A DNA stretch of 9,891 bases. Source: an uncultured Christensenella sp. GTDB lineage: Bacteria > Bacillota > Clostridia > Christensenellales > UBA3700. The stretch covers positions 1 to 9,891 of the forward strand of contig CAJUEA010000040.1 of the NCBI GenBank assembly GCA_910584975.1. Direction: 5' to 3'. The notes beneath the pieces were generated by a model. The model was not told the DNA's origin. It worked only from the letters and a program-made list of their open reading frames with translations, and did no database searches. How positions within the stretch are numbered: the first letter of the stretch is position 1; each line of letters starts with the position of its first letter. Of this stretch, positions 1-7,623 are shown one piece after another. The position numbers were made by a program, and so were the translations under genes.

Positions 1-25
1 TTACACAAAATGGCGTAATACAACA

Positions 26-55
26 AAAATACCCCCGATTTTTGAGGGATATTTT
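26..55 (-). terminator. Possible intrinsic terminator hairpin near the window edge
   Basis: AAAATACCC (26-34) can pair with GGGATATTTT (46-55) through nine base pairs with one bulged A, leaving an 11-nt loop. Read on the minus strand the 3' arm runs into TATTTTTG, a U-rich end. It lies about 430 bp past the acetyltransferase stop, so it may serve that transcript or a gene outside the window. The stem is mostly A-T, so this is tentative. Confidence 0.3.
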
Positions 56-191
56 CAAAAAATCGACTTTTTTAAACTTTTGAACTTTACACAAAAAATA
101 ACAACCGAAAACATAACATTTTCGACTGATTTTTTAGTTAAATATTTAGTGTTATTATTAGAATTATTTTGGCTTGCCTCTAACGAAGTCG

Positions 192-255
192 GAGATTTCT
201 CGACAAGCTCGAAATGACATTGATAGTGTCATCTTGAGCGTAGTCGAAAGATCTC
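192..255. repeat. Palindromic intergenic repeat, complete copy
   Basis: Two arms form an imperfect inverted repeat around a 7-nt loop (220-226). The left arm (192-219) begins GAGATTTCTCGAC and ends AATGACA. The right arm (227-255) reads, in reverse complement, GAGATCTTTCGACTACGCTC followed by AAGATGACA. The arms share GAGAT, TCGAC, GCTC and ATGACA, with a few mismatches and one indel. A second, partial copy sits at 421-469 and matches the reverse complement of this right arm better than it matches the left arm. From memory, similar TGTCAT..TGAGCG..GTCGAA..ATCTC palindromes recur between genes in many unrelated bacteria. No transposase is encoded here, so it looks like a REP- or MITE-like non-coding element. 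Confidence 0.75.
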
Positions 256-300
256 AAATGTTGCTTGTTAAGTAAGATAAAATATTACCTTATTATTAAG

Positions 301-343
301 TCCGACCAAAGAACAACGAAGTTGAACTTTGCGTTTGGTCGGA
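301..343. repeat. Perfect 10-bp inverted repeat
   Basis: TCCGACCAAA (301-310) is exactly complementary to TTTGGTCGGA (334-343). The spacer contains a second possible stem, CAAAG (307-311) with CTTTG (327-331), and an inner CAAC (314-317) with GTTG (321-324), so the DNA or RNA could switch between two nested folds. No T-run follows on either strand, so it is not a typical terminator. Function unknown; it may be part of a composite repeat with its neighbours. Confidence 0.6.
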
Positions 344-354
344 AAAAGCGAATT

Positions 355-404
355 CGACTGCAAGTGAGCTGATTTTCTAAAAAAGAAAATCGCTCTAAAA
401 GTCG
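355..404. repeat. Long interrupted stem-loop between the two repeat copies
   Basis: GATTTTCT (371-378) pairs perfectly with AGAAAATC (384-391) across a five-A loop. The stem extends through GAGC/GCTC with one bulged T, and after an internal loop through CGACT (355-359) with AGTCG (400-404). There is no following T-run on either strand and no known RNA family is recognised. It could be a structured 3' UTR element or another mobile palindrome. Confidence 0.5.
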
Positions 405-420
405 CAATGAGCGATAGTTG

Positions 421-469
421 GAGATCCCTCGACTACGCTCGGGATGACATTGCCAATGTCATTTTGAGC
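421..469. repeat. Palindromic intergenic repeat, truncated copy
   Basis: The left arm (421-449) begins GAGATCCCTCGACTACGCTC and ends GGGATGACA, matching the arms of the 192-255 element. The right arm (457-469) has only TGTCATTTTGAGC, after which the expected GTAGTCGAAAGATCTC half is missing and the sequence turns AT-rich. The centre ATGACATTG-C-CAATGTCAT is itself an almost perfect palindrome. The break lies 14 bp from the stop codon of the acetyltransferase gene, so the lost arm may have been deleted when this junction formed. Confidence 0.65.
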
Positions 470-483
470 AAAACACTTTTATT

Positions 484-999
484 TTACATTTGTTTTTGAG
501 TCATAAAAACAAAATGTGGCAGATCCATATTGTAATAATGTTTAATTTCTTCTCCTACAATAGTCATACCATTTCTTTTTGCAACTGCTTGTGACGACAA
601 ATTGTTTTGTCTTATGATAGAATAAACTTTATCAACTCCTATAATATCAAAAGCAAAATTTTTGCACGCAATGGCAGCCTCTGTCGCAAAACCTTTGTGC
701 CAATAATTTTCGTTTAGCAAATATCCTATTTCAAGCACTTGTTCATTCCCAAACTTTTGCATTGTAAGCCCAATATTGCCAATCATTTTTCCGTTTTCTT
801 TTAGCACAGTTGCCCACAATCCAAAGCCATATTTCTTATATCGTGCAAGTTGTTTATCAAACCACTCCTTGACTTCTTCATCAGAAAAAGCATGTTCATA
901 GGCATACATGACTTTCTCGTTTTGCAATATTTCACACAAATCTGAATAATCATTTTGTGTCATCTCTCTTAAAATCAATCTATCAGTTTGTAAAATCAT
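484..999 (-). CDS. GNAT family N-acetyltransferase, RimJ/RimL type
   Basis: This 171-residue protein should transfer an acetyl group from acetyl-CoA to an amine; the substrate cannot be told from sequence. It opens with MILQTDRLILREMTQNDY, the typical beta-1 and alpha-1 start of RimJ/RimL-type acetyltransferases. The central LEIGYLL strand is followed by the acetyl-CoA pyrophosphate loop YWHKGFATEA (about residues 100-108), a slightly altered form of the usual WGKGYATEA. Further on, NNLSSQAVAKRNGM (about 132-145) is the conserved Asn-Ser/alpha-4 segment. I chose the ATG at 997-999 because AGGAG lies 5 nt upstream. A longer in-frame TTG start at 1047 would add a hydrophobic 16-residue leader but has no binding site. 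It lies 102 bp after the NUDIX gene and may be co-transcribed with it. The family is clear; it could act on ribosomal protein N-termini, an antibiotic or a small amine. Confidence 0.88.
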   Translation of the reverse strand: MILQTDRLILREMTQNDYSDLCEILQNEKVMYAYEHAFSDEEVKEWFDKQLARYKKYGFGLWATVLKENGKMIGNIGLTMQKFGNEQVLEIGYLLNENYWHKGFATEAAIACKNFAFDIIGVDKVYSIIRQNNLSSQAVAKRNGMTIVGEEIKHYYNMDLPHFVFMTQKQM

Positions 1000-1004
1000 A
1001 AACA

Positions 1005-1009
1005 CTCCT
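1005..1009 (-). promoter_or_regulatory. Ribosome binding site that sets the acetyltransferase start
   Basis: On the minus strand AGGAG is followed by TGTTT and then ATG at 999, a 5-nt spacing. No comparable site precedes the alternative TTG at 1047, which argues for the 171-residue protein. Confidence 0.8.
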
Positions 1010-1068
1010 ACTAAAAACACAAATAAATTAAACACGCTTTTTAACAAATCAATTATTGAATATGCTAC

Positions 1069-1092
1069 GCTTAAATGAAATCTTCATTTAGC
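1069..1092. other. AT-rich hairpin between the NUDIX and acetyltransferase genes
   Basis: GCTTAAATGAA (1069-1079) pairs with TTCATTTAGC (1083-1092) over a 3-nt loop, with one bulged T. A U-rich stretch (TTATTTTT) follows only on the plus strand, where there is no gene to terminate. On the minus strand, the direction of both neighbours, no U-run follows. It is therefore more likely a processing or attenuation structure, or chance, than a terminator. GCTAC is repeated directly on both sides (1064-1068, 1101-1105). Confidence 0.3.
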
Positions 1093-1101
1093 TTATTTTT
1101 G

Positions 1102-1632
1102 CTACAATAATTTTTGAGTTTTCAGCACTGCAATAATAGTTTTGCTGTCTTTTATGATATTTTGTTCAATCATTTCAAGCACCTTATCAAAGTCAAAATA
1201 TTCCACTTCCAAAAACTCTCCCTCATCCAATTTTTGTTGCTCAAAGATTGTGTTTTGTGCAAGAAAAATATAAATTTTTTCATTTGTATAACCAGGAGAT
1301 GGATATATTATGCCAAGGTCAATGATATTGTCGGATTTTCCACCAACTTCTTCAAAAAGCTCTCTTTCAACAGCTTGATAAGGTGTTTCCCCAGCATCAA
1401 TCTTTCCTGCGGGAATTTCGTAAATAACCTCTTTATAAGGATATCTAAACTGCTTTACAAGTGCAACCTTTCCGTCCTTTGACAATGGCAAAATACCAGC
1501 ACCACCATTATGACAAACAACCTCACGGCTTGATGTGCTACCATCAGGCAGTTGCACACTATCAACCTTAAGCTTTAAAATTCTGCCATCAAATTTAACA
1601 TCACTATCCAAAGTTTTTTCAAAAAGCTCCAT
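1102..1632 (-). CDS. nudF: NUDIX hydrolase, ADP-ribose pyrophosphatase type
   Basis: This 176-residue protein is predicted to split ADP-ribose into AMP and ribose-5-phosphate in the cytoplasm, removing a reactive sugar nucleotide. The NUDIX box is complete: G76, E82, then R90-E91-L92-F93-E94-E95-V96-G97, where the three glutamates bind Mg2+. The last position, normally hydrophobic, is Gly98. Before it, VKQFRYPYKEVIYEIPAGK is the ADP-ribose pyrophosphatase signature strand. After it, YPSPGYTNE matches the SPG(F/Y)xxE segment that marks this subfamily. Length and order fit the B. subtilis NudF class. The ATG at 1630-1632 is preceded by GAGGG with 7-nt spacing. The stop is TAG. It follows the foldase gene but is separated by a terminator and about 145 bp of very AT-rich DNA with several TATAAT-like hexamers (no convincing -35), so it probably has its own promoter. 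A role on other nucleoside diphosphate sugars is possible. Confidence 0.9.
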   Translation of the reverse strand: MELFEKTLDSDVKFDGRILKLKVDSVQLPDGSTSSREVVCHNGGAGILPLSKDGKVALVKQFRYPYKEVIYEIPAGKIDAGETPYQAVERELFEEVGGKSDNIIDLGIIYPSPGYTNEKIYIFLAQNTIFEQQKLDEGEFLEVEYFDFDKVLEMIEQNIIKDSKTIIAVLKTQKLL

Positions 1633-1777
1633 AAATCTACCCTCATAAATTTATTTAATATTAATATATATTATATATCATTATAATAAAATTTTCAATA
1701 CAAACTTACATATTATAAAAGTTTAACTATTATTTTTGATAAAAAATTAATATAACAAGTAATTTGCAATTTGACAT

Positions 1778-1808
1778 AAAAATATGCACTATCAAAGTGC
1801 ATATTTTT
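1778..1808 (-). terminator. Intrinsic terminator after the foldase gene
   Basis: A perfect 13-bp inverted repeat, AAAAATATGCACT (1778-1790) and AGTGCATATTTTT (1796-1808), encloses a 5-nt loop and lies 10 bp beyond the foldase stop codon. In the minus direction an A-rich lead-in precedes the stem and the 3' arm ends in TTTTT. On the plus strand the stem is followed by an even better T-rich tail, so it could work in both directions, although no plus-strand gene precedes it. Confidence 0.82.
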
Positions 1809-1818
1809 GTTTTTTGTT

Positions 1819-4074
1819 TTATTTTACATTAAAATATTTTTTTACATAACTTAAAACACTATTGTACACAGATTTTTTCAATTCTGCTTTGTTAAACTTA
1901 TAGTCAGCATAACCTTCACTTGCTTGTTTATCGTCCTTTTTGTCAAACAAATCTTCGCCATACATTTCAAACAATTTTTTAGTGTGATTGCTGTAAACTG
2001 TGCTATTGTAAGTGTCTCTAACTTGTTTTTCCAATGTCTCTTGCAATGTAACTGCTTTACCAGTTTCCTCGTCAAAGCTTACAAATGCATTCAATTTCAA
2101 AACATAGTATTTATTTGCGTTTTTGATTATCTCAATTTCATTTGATGAGTATCCTTCGCCTTTTTCAAACAAGCTCAAGTCAAAGTCAGCATTGTCTCTA
2201 ACTTCATATTGATCGCCTTCAACATTGTAAGCCATATCAACAGGAACAGTTGTTAGCATTACAATATGAACACCAAATTCATTGATAACAAATGAAATGT
2301 CGTTTGTTGTATCTGTATAAATTGTAACTTGGTCTTTTTTTGCGATATTATTTTCAAACTTAGGAACATCAATTTGAGTTTTGTTGATATTAGTGAAATT
2401 TCCACCAAGAGAAGTTCCAGTGTTTGTGATGCTTATGCTACCAGCAGTGCCATTATCCAAAAGCAATTGTCTTACTAATCCTGCAAACTCTGTAACATAA
2501 TCACTTGAGTTTCCAACTGGAGATTCAGTGTACTCCTTGCCTTCAAACATACCAGAGTCGTCATTAACTGTGTAAATCCAGTTTTCAAAAGCCTCTGCTT
2601 TCTTCTGTGCAATGTACATTTTTTTACCAATTTGATATGCAGAATCGCTTGTATTTTGATTTGGATATTCATTGTCATAGCCAGTTGCAGCAGTATTTTC
2701 AATTTCTTTGATTTCTGCACCGATTTCAGCAATTACTTGCGCAAAATCAAAAGTTTGCCATTTTTGGTTTGTGTCACTTTCCTCTTTTTCAGGGTCAAAG
2801 CTTAAATCAGGCAAATAAGGATAATTGAATTCCTCTGCGATTTCTTGCAATGATTTGTTTGGATCAATCTTACTCTTATCAACTTTGCTTGGATCACCTG
2901 CTGTCTTGTTAGGGTCATACTTTAAGTTTGACTTATAAACTTTCAAGCCCAAATTGTCTTTGTCAATTGTTGCAGGAATATCCAATGCGTCAATGTTACC
3001 AAAAACAAGTGCCTCACGCAATTTTAAAGCTATCTCTTTTGAGAATGCACTATTGATATAGCTCAAATCAGATTTTTGTTTATCAGAGAATTGCAATAAA
3101 ATACTCTTAATTTTAACATATCTGCCGTTGTGATAAATCACTGGAGAGCTGCCCTCAATAGCACTTTTATAGTTGCTTGCTGTTTTGTAAGATTTTTCTT
3201 GCTCTGCCAAAGTTGTAGCATAAAGATTTTCAACTTTTATTTTGATATCTGAAGTGTCTTTGAACTCGTCAAGCTCTTCATATTTTGTTGTAATTCTTGT
3301 TTCAATTTGTTTTGCAAGATAATATTCATAAGTGATGTAGTTTTCAGACAAAGCTCTTTCTCTTTCTTTGTAAGCATCTTTTTCGTATTGACTTGAATTT
3401 TCGTTTGGCTTATACTTCTCATCGTCAAAGAAGCTCTTAATGTTTGCAACATCGTCAAGTGTAACTGCGCTGTCTGGCTTAAACTCTGTGCTTTCATCTT
3501 TACTTTTTACAGGGCGAGGCTCTTTGCCTTTATTTTTGTCATTATCTTTGTTTTCAGACTCTTCTCTTATTTTGTCGTTTTCAATTTCAGTTTGAATTTT
3601 CTCCTCATAAGCATCTATGAACATTTTGTTTGTTTGCTCTTTAACATACTTTTGCTCATCAGGTTGCAACAAACTCATAAGATACGCAGAATAAACGCCA
3701 TAACCTTTTGTTGTATCGCCTTTTTGGATATTTTTTGATGCAATAGCATTAAACTTATCCTTGTCAACTTTGCCGTCTGTCAATTTTTCAGTGGCAAGAA
3801 TAGTCAACATTTTTTGTCTTGCAAGCAAAGAAATAAAATACTCCCCAGCCTCTTCAACAGACCACTGGAAATAACTGCTGTATGTTTGATAGTTTTGAAG
3901 AAAATAATTTGAAAATTCCTTTTTAGTAATTTCCCCAATTAAGCCATTATGTTCAACGGTTGCCACAACTTGATCACCATCACGCTCCTCGTTTGTAACA
4001 ATAAGGTTACAACCAGCAAGCACAAAAGTTAAAATCACAACAATGGCGACAACCAAAACAAGTCCTTTTTTCAT
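1819..4074 (-). CDS. Large parvulin-like foldase lipoprotein (PrsA/SurA-related, divergent)
   Basis: This 751-residue protein begins with a lipoprotein signal: MKK, a hydrophobic core and the lipobox L19-A20-G21-C22, so it should be anchored outside the membrane by Cys22. Residues 36-60 (VVATVEHNG..GEITKKEFSNYF) resemble the start of the SurA/PrsA N-terminal domain. A charged, Lys/Glu/Asp-rich linker covers about 165-205. I read 318-360 (YVKIKSILLQFSDKQ..FSKEIALKLREAL) as the first half of a PpiC rotamase, and 498-612 (DDSGMF.., YVTEFAGLVRQLL.., NEFGVHIVML) as the second half. About 130 residues of low-complexity sequence (KYDPNKTAGDPSK..) would be inserted between them. The usual HILV histidine is Ser324, so isomerase activity is doubtful and a chaperone role is more likely. 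PrsA proteins are usually near 300 residues. AAGGAG lies 7 nt before the ATG. The position after mfd, typical for a Clostridia foldase, supports the call. The lipoprotein is certain; the rotamase reading is inference. Confidence 0.72.
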   Translation of the reverse strand: MKKGLVLVVAIVVILTFVLAGCNLIVTNEERDGDQVVATVEHNGLIGEITKKEFSNYFLQNYQTYSSYFQWSVEEAGEYFISLLARQKMLTILATEKLTDGKVDKDKFNAIASKNIQKGDTTKGYGVYSAYLMSLLQPDEQKYVKEQTNKMFIDAYEEKIQTEIENDKIREESENKDNDKNKGKEPRPVKSKDESTEFKPDSAVTLDDVANIKSFFDDEKYKPNENSSQYEKDAYKERERALSENYITYEYYLAKQIETRITTKYEELDEFKDTSDIKIKVENLYATTLAEQEKSYKTASNYKSAIEGSSPVIYHNGRYVKIKSILLQFSDKQKSDLSYINSAFSKEIALKLREALVFGNIDALDIPATIDKDNLGLKVYKSNLKYDPNKTAGDPSKVDKSKIDPNKSLQEIAEEFNYPYLPDLSFDPEKEESDTNQKWQTFDFAQVIAEIGAEIKEIENTAATGYDNEYPNQNTSDSAYQIGKKMYIAQKKAEAFENWIYTVNDDSGMFEGKEYTESPVGNSSDYVTEFAGLVRQLLLDNGTAGSISITNTGTSLGGNFTNINKTQIDVPKFENNIAKKDQVTIYTDTTNDISFVINEFGVHIVMLTTVPVDMAYNVEGDQYEVRDNADFDLSLFEKGEGYSSNEIEIIKNANKYYVLKLNAFVSFDEETGKAVTLQETLEKQVRDTYNSTVYSNHTKKLFEMYGEDLFDKKDDKQASEGYADYKFNKAELKKSVYNSVLSYVKKYFNVK

Positions 4075-4081
4075 TATTCCT

Positions 4082-4087
4082 CTCCTT
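4082..4087 (-). promoter_or_regulatory. Strong ribosome binding site of the foldase gene
   Basis: AAGGAG followed by AGGAATA and ATG (7-nt spacing) on the minus strand. It is a near-perfect anti-Shine-Dalgarno match, suggesting high translation. Confidence 0.85.
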
Positions 4088-4134
4088 AATATGAGAATGG
4101 CAGAATTTGCCTATAATTTTAATATTACTTGTTT

Positions 4135-4163
4135 ATTATACAAGATTAAAATTAAAATAGCAA
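4135..4163 (-). promoter_or_regulatory. Sigma-A type promoter for the foldase gene
   Basis: On the minus strand the -35 box TTGCTA (4158-4163) and a perfect -10 TATAAT (4135-4140) are separated by 17 nt. The expected transcript start is near 4128, giving a leader of about 54 nt. The promoter begins 7 bp after the mfd stop, so the foldase can be made independently of mfd. The -10 hexamer sits in the loop of an AT-rich inverted repeat: CTTGT pairs with ACAAG, and AATTTTAAT with ATTAAAATT around a bulge (about 4116-4153). This may or may not matter. Confidence 0.72.
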
Positions 4164-4170
4164 TAGTTTT

Positions 4171-7100
4171 TTAATTATTTTTACATTTTTTTAAAAATTT
4201 TATCATTAAATTTAATTTTTGCCTAATATTGAGCATTTTAATCTCAAAAACAACACTTGGTTTTTCATTTAGCACAAAACTGCATTCATCTTGCATATCA
4301 CTGACTGCAAAAATAACATTTTGATTTTTTAAAACACTGCTGTCAAACTGAATTGCACATTTGCTGTTTGAAATTTTAACTTTTTCTGCACCAATTTCTG
4401 CAGCCATATTTTTTACTACAGCTGTATACATAAGGTTGCAAAGTCCTTCGCCCGGCTCTCCGTATCTATCCTTTAAATCAGCATACATTTCTTGCAATTC
4501 GTCAGTGCCTTTAAGCTCTGCAATGTCTTTGTACACCTTGATTTTTTCGTCATTGTTTGGAATATAATCTGGGTCAAGATAAGTGTCGATATCCACTTTC
4601 ATATCAACATTTGATTTGGTTGCAATCTCGCCACCACTGATTTCTTCCACAACCTCTTTAAGCAATTTGCAATACATATCATAACCAACTTTTGCAATAT
4701 GTCCGTGCTGCTCTTTGCCCAAAACATTTCCGGCACCCCTGATTTCCAAATCACGCATTGCAATTTTAAAACCACTGCCAAAGTCTGTATAATCTGTGAT
4801 TGCAGTCAACCTTTTTAAGGCATCACTTGTAAGCACTTTTGATTGCTTTGTGGTGAAATATGCATATGCTTGTTTGTTTGACCTTCCCACTCTGCCACGC
4901 AACTGATAAAGTGCGCTCAAGCCCAACCTATCTGCATCAAAAACAATCAATGTGTTTGCATCTGGCAAATCAATTCCGTTTTCAATAATCGTTGTGCAGA
5001 CAAGCACATTTGCATTTTTGTTATAAAAATTGTCAATGGCGTCCTCAAGTTCTGTATCCGACATCTGTCCGTGTCCGATAACCACTTTTGCATTTGGCAC
5101 CAAAGTCATAATTTTGTTTGCAACCTTTTCAATATCATTGACTCTGTTGTACAACACATAAACTTGTCCATCCCTGTCAATTTCAAGATTAATTGTGTCA
5201 ATCAGCAATCCATCTGTCATTTCGGTCACATAAGTTTCCACAGGCAATCTGTGCTTTGGTGGTGTTTCCAAAACAGAAATATCCCTTATTCCACTTAATG
5301 CCATATTCAAAGTTCTTGGAATTGGTGTTGCAGAAAGCGTAAGCACATTTATGTTGTGCTTTAATGTTTTGATTTTTTCCTTATGCTCAACACCAAATCT
5401 TTGCTCCTCATCAAGCACCAAAAGCCCCAAATCTTTAAATTTCACATCGTTTGACAGCAATCTGTGAGTGGCAACAATAACGCTCGCCTCGCCTGACTCA
5501 ATTTTTGCAAGATTGCGTTTGATTTCCTCTTTAGACTGAAATCTTGACATCAACACGCATTTAAGTTTGCTTTCGTTAAATCTTGCAAGTGCCGTGTTGT
5601 AATGTTGCCTTGCAAGTATTGTAGTTGGTGCCAAAATTGCCACTTGTTTGCCTTCCATAACAGTTTTGAAAGCAGCACGCAAAGCAACCTCTGTTTTGCC
5701 ATATCCCACATCACCACAAATAAGCCTGTCCATGACAATGCCTCGCTCCATATCCGATTTGATGTCTGCTATAGCTTTTAATTGGTCATCTGTTTCCGTA
5801 TATTCAAAAGAATCCTCAAATTCTTTTTGCCAATAAGTATCAGGTGGATAAACATACCCTTTTGCATTCATTCTTGCACGATAAAGTTCCAACAAATCAA
5901 ACGCCATTTCTCTGACAGAACTTTTAACGCGTTCTTTCATTTTTTGGAACTCTTTGCCACCAAGCCTATTCAATTTTGGAGTTATATCACTGCCACTAAA
6001 TCTTTCCAACATATCCATTTGATTTGCTGGAATATACAACTTATCTCCTTCAGCATAATTGATGACAACAAAATCTTGCTTTACGCCAAAAGCCTCAATT
6101 TGTTCCACCCCACTGCACAAACCGATACCATGAACTTCGTGAACAACATAGTCCCCCACTTTTGGCATAGTAAACACATTTGTTTTGTGTCTTTTTTTTG
6201 CAAGATTGACTTCTTTTTTTCTTAAAAGCTCATTCAAACCAATCAAAACAAACTTGCTTGCAGAATAGTTAAAGCCTCTTTTTATCCCAAATGGAGTGAC
6301 AATTATTCCTGTGAAATTTTGTGGGATAGTTGTCATATATCTTGTAAAAACATTGCTATCTTTAAGTGAACTTACAAAGCTTCTTGCAGTGTGCTCATCT
6401 CCTGCACACAAAACAACCCTAAAGCCATTTATGTTAAATGCCTTTAAATCAGTGCTCAAGCTGTTGTAGTTTGCATAATAACTTCTTATTGGTGGATTTG
6501 TAAGCTTAAAAATCTCCCGTGGTTCAAAAATTGGATTGGAACTTGTGATATTAGCAAAACCCAAAGTATAAAATTTGTTTGCTAGCTCGCCAAAAATATC
6601 TGTTTTGCGCATTGCCTTAAGATGTTCGGCAGTTGTTTCGCCTTGTTCCATCAAATTTTTTCCACGCGTAATAAAGTCATTATAATACAATTTTGCGTGG
6701 TCAAAAATATTTTTTGGGTCGTCAAAAACTACAATAGTATTTTGAGGCAAAATTTCCTCAATACCACTCAAATTTGAACAAAAAGGCAACAACCAATTAA
6801 GATTTTTTAAATTGTTGACTTCAATTTTTCCTTCAAGCTCGCCAATAATTTCCTTGGCGCGTGTTTTGGAGGCATCCAAATAGCTTTTAACACTCTTTTT
6901 TGCTTTGCTCAAAACTTGTTGCAAATCAATATTGCTGAAAGTAGAGTCTATTCTTGAAAAAATTTCCAAACTATCCAAGTTGTTTGTGGATTTCATACTT
7001 TCCAAATCAAATTGCTTTATGCTTTCAATTTGCTCATCAAAAAAAGAAATTCTAACAGGATATTCAATATTATCAGGAAAAACGCTCAAAATATCTCCCA

Positions 7101-7623
7101 CCATACTGAAATCGCCTTTCTCCATAACACTATCCACACGGATATATCCCATTTCAACAAGGCGTTTAAGCACTTTTTGAGGTGCAATTTCTCCATCAAC
7201 TTCCAACTGCAAAAGTGATTTTTTAATGTTTTCCAAAGTTGGAAAATATTGCATTAATGCCTCGCTTGTTGCAACCATTATCCTACTTTTTCCTGTGATA
7301 AAATCATAAAGTGCACGGAGTCTTGAGGTTATGTCAACTCCCACAGCAAGTTTCCTATACATAAGCATATCGTCACGCTCAACAAGCAAACTAACCTCAT
7401 CTTCATATTGTTCAAACTCTTGTGCAAATTCTCTTGCTTTAACTCTGTCAGACACAACAAACAATATGGGGGCATCCAGTCCCCATGCAATGTGAATACG
7501 CTCAGCAATATTAGAAGTGAACACAGCTGTGTTAACTCCTGAACGCACCTTTGCTCTTATGTTTTGCAAAACTCCACCTAATTCCCTAAGGTCTAAAGTG
7601 TTTACCAAACTCTCGTCCAACAA
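4171..7623 (-). CDS. mfd: Transcription-repair coupling factor Mfd
   Basis: Mfd is an ATP-driven DNA translocase. It pushes RNA polymerase stalled at DNA damage off the template and recruits UvrA for nucleotide excision repair. At 1150 residues it is full length (E. coli 1148). Residues 1 to about 470 form the UvrB-like N-terminal module without a working Walker A, as in the family. The RNA-polymerase-interacting CarD-like domain spans about 487-545 (VGDYVVHEVHGIG..GDKLYIPANQMD). The translocase core follows: Walker A G637-D-V-G-Y-G-K643-T-E, motif II DEEQ at 738-741, motif III SAT at 764-766 and motif VI QLRGRVGR at 907-914. The C-terminal regulatory domain covers about 1000-1150. All key helicase residues are present. 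The start is TTG (7621-7623) with AAGGAG 5 nt upstream; the first internal Met is too far in to be an alternative. It follows pth after 272 bp without an obvious terminator or strong promoter, so read-through from tadA-pth is possible. Confidence 0.98.
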   Translation of the reverse strand: MLDESLVNTLDLRELGGVLQNIRAKVRSGVNTAVFTSNIAERIHIAWGLDAPILFVVSDRVKAREFAQEFEQYEDEVSLLVERDDMLMYRKLAVGVDITSRLRALYDFITGKSRIMVATSEALMQYFPTLENIKKSLLQLEVDGEIAPQKVLKRLVEMGYIRVDSVMEKGDFSMVGDILSVFPDNIEYPVRISFFDEQIESIKQFDLESMKSTNNLDSLEIFSRIDSTFSNIDLQQVLSKAKKSVKSYLDASKTRAKEIIGELEGKIEVNNLKNLNWLLPFCSNLSGIEEILPQNTIVVFDDPKNIFDHAKLYYNDFITRGKNLMEQGETTAEHLKAMRKTDIFGELANKFYTLGFANITSSNPIFEPREIFKLTNPPIRSYYANYNSLSTDLKAFNINGFRVVLCAGDEHTARSFVSSLKDSNVFTRYMTTIPQNFTGIIVTPFGIKRGFNYSASKFVLIGLNELLRKKEVNLAKKRHKTNVFTMPKVGDYVVHEVHGIGLCSGVEQIEAFGVKQDFVVINYAEGDKLYIPANQMDMLERFSGSDITPKLNRLGGKEFQKMKERVKSSVREMAFDLLELYRARMNAKGYVYPPDTYWQKEFEDSFEYTETDDQLKAIADIKSDMERGIVMDRLICGDVGYGKTEVALRAAFKTVMEGKQVAILAPTTILARQHYNTALARFNESKLKCVLMSRFQSKEEIKRNLAKIESGEASVIVATHRLLSNDVKFKDLGLLVLDEEQRFGVEHKEKIKTLKHNINVLTLSATPIPRTLNMALSGIRDISVLETPPKHRLPVETYVTEMTDGLLIDTINLEIDRDGQVYVLYNRVNDIEKVANKIMTLVPNAKVVIGHGQMSDTELEDAIDNFYNKNANVLVCTTIIENGIDLPDANTLIVFDADRLGLSALYQLRGRVGRSNKQAYAYFTTKQSKVLTSDALKRLTAITDYTDFGSGFKIAMRDLEIRGAGNVLGKEQHGHIAKVGYDMYCKLLKEVVEEISGGEIATKSNVDMKVDIDTYLDPDYIPNNDEKIKVYKDIAELKGTDELQEMYADLKDRYGEPGEGLCNLMYTAVVKNMAAEIGAEKVKISNSKCAIQFDSSVLKNQNVIFAVSDMQDECSFVLNEKPSVVFEIKMLNIRQKLNLMIKFLKKCKNN

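Larger units (their letters stand above)
1..483. other. Gene-free intergenic region rich in inverted repeats
   Basis: No reading frame here has both a plausible start with ribosome binding site and protein-like composition. The stretch holds, in order: a possible terminator hairpin (26-55), a near-direct repeat of TTACACAAAA (1-10 and 87-96), a complete palindromic repeat (192-255), a perfect 10-bp inverted repeat (301-343), a longer stem-loop (355-404) and a truncated second copy of the palindromic repeat (421-469). The 160-470 part is visibly richer in G and C than the AT-rich flanks, as expected of inserted repeat elements. It lies downstream of the acetyltransferase gene, so the repeats would be in or beyond its 3' untranslated region. 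Confidence 0.7.

Noticed and set aside
1..114. 37-codon minus-strand frame ending in TAA at 1-3
   Set aside because: It has no ribosome binding site before its ATG at 112-114, is made mostly of Phe, Val, Lys and Ile from AT-rich DNA, and overlaps a terminator-like hairpin.
1000..1047. Longer start (TTG at 1047) for the acetyltransferase, giving a hydrophobic leader
   Set aside because: No ribosome binding site precedes it, whereas AGGAG precedes the ATG at 999, where RimJ/RimL-type homology begins.
1771..1776. TTGACA on the plus strand resembling a -35 box
   Set aside because: No -10 hexamer follows at 16-18 nt, it overlaps a terminator, and no plus-strand gene follows.
5782..6225. 147-codon plus-strand frame inside mfd
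   Set aside because: It lies antisense to the conserved CarD-like and linker part of mfd and has no recognisable motif; it is a shadow of the real gene.
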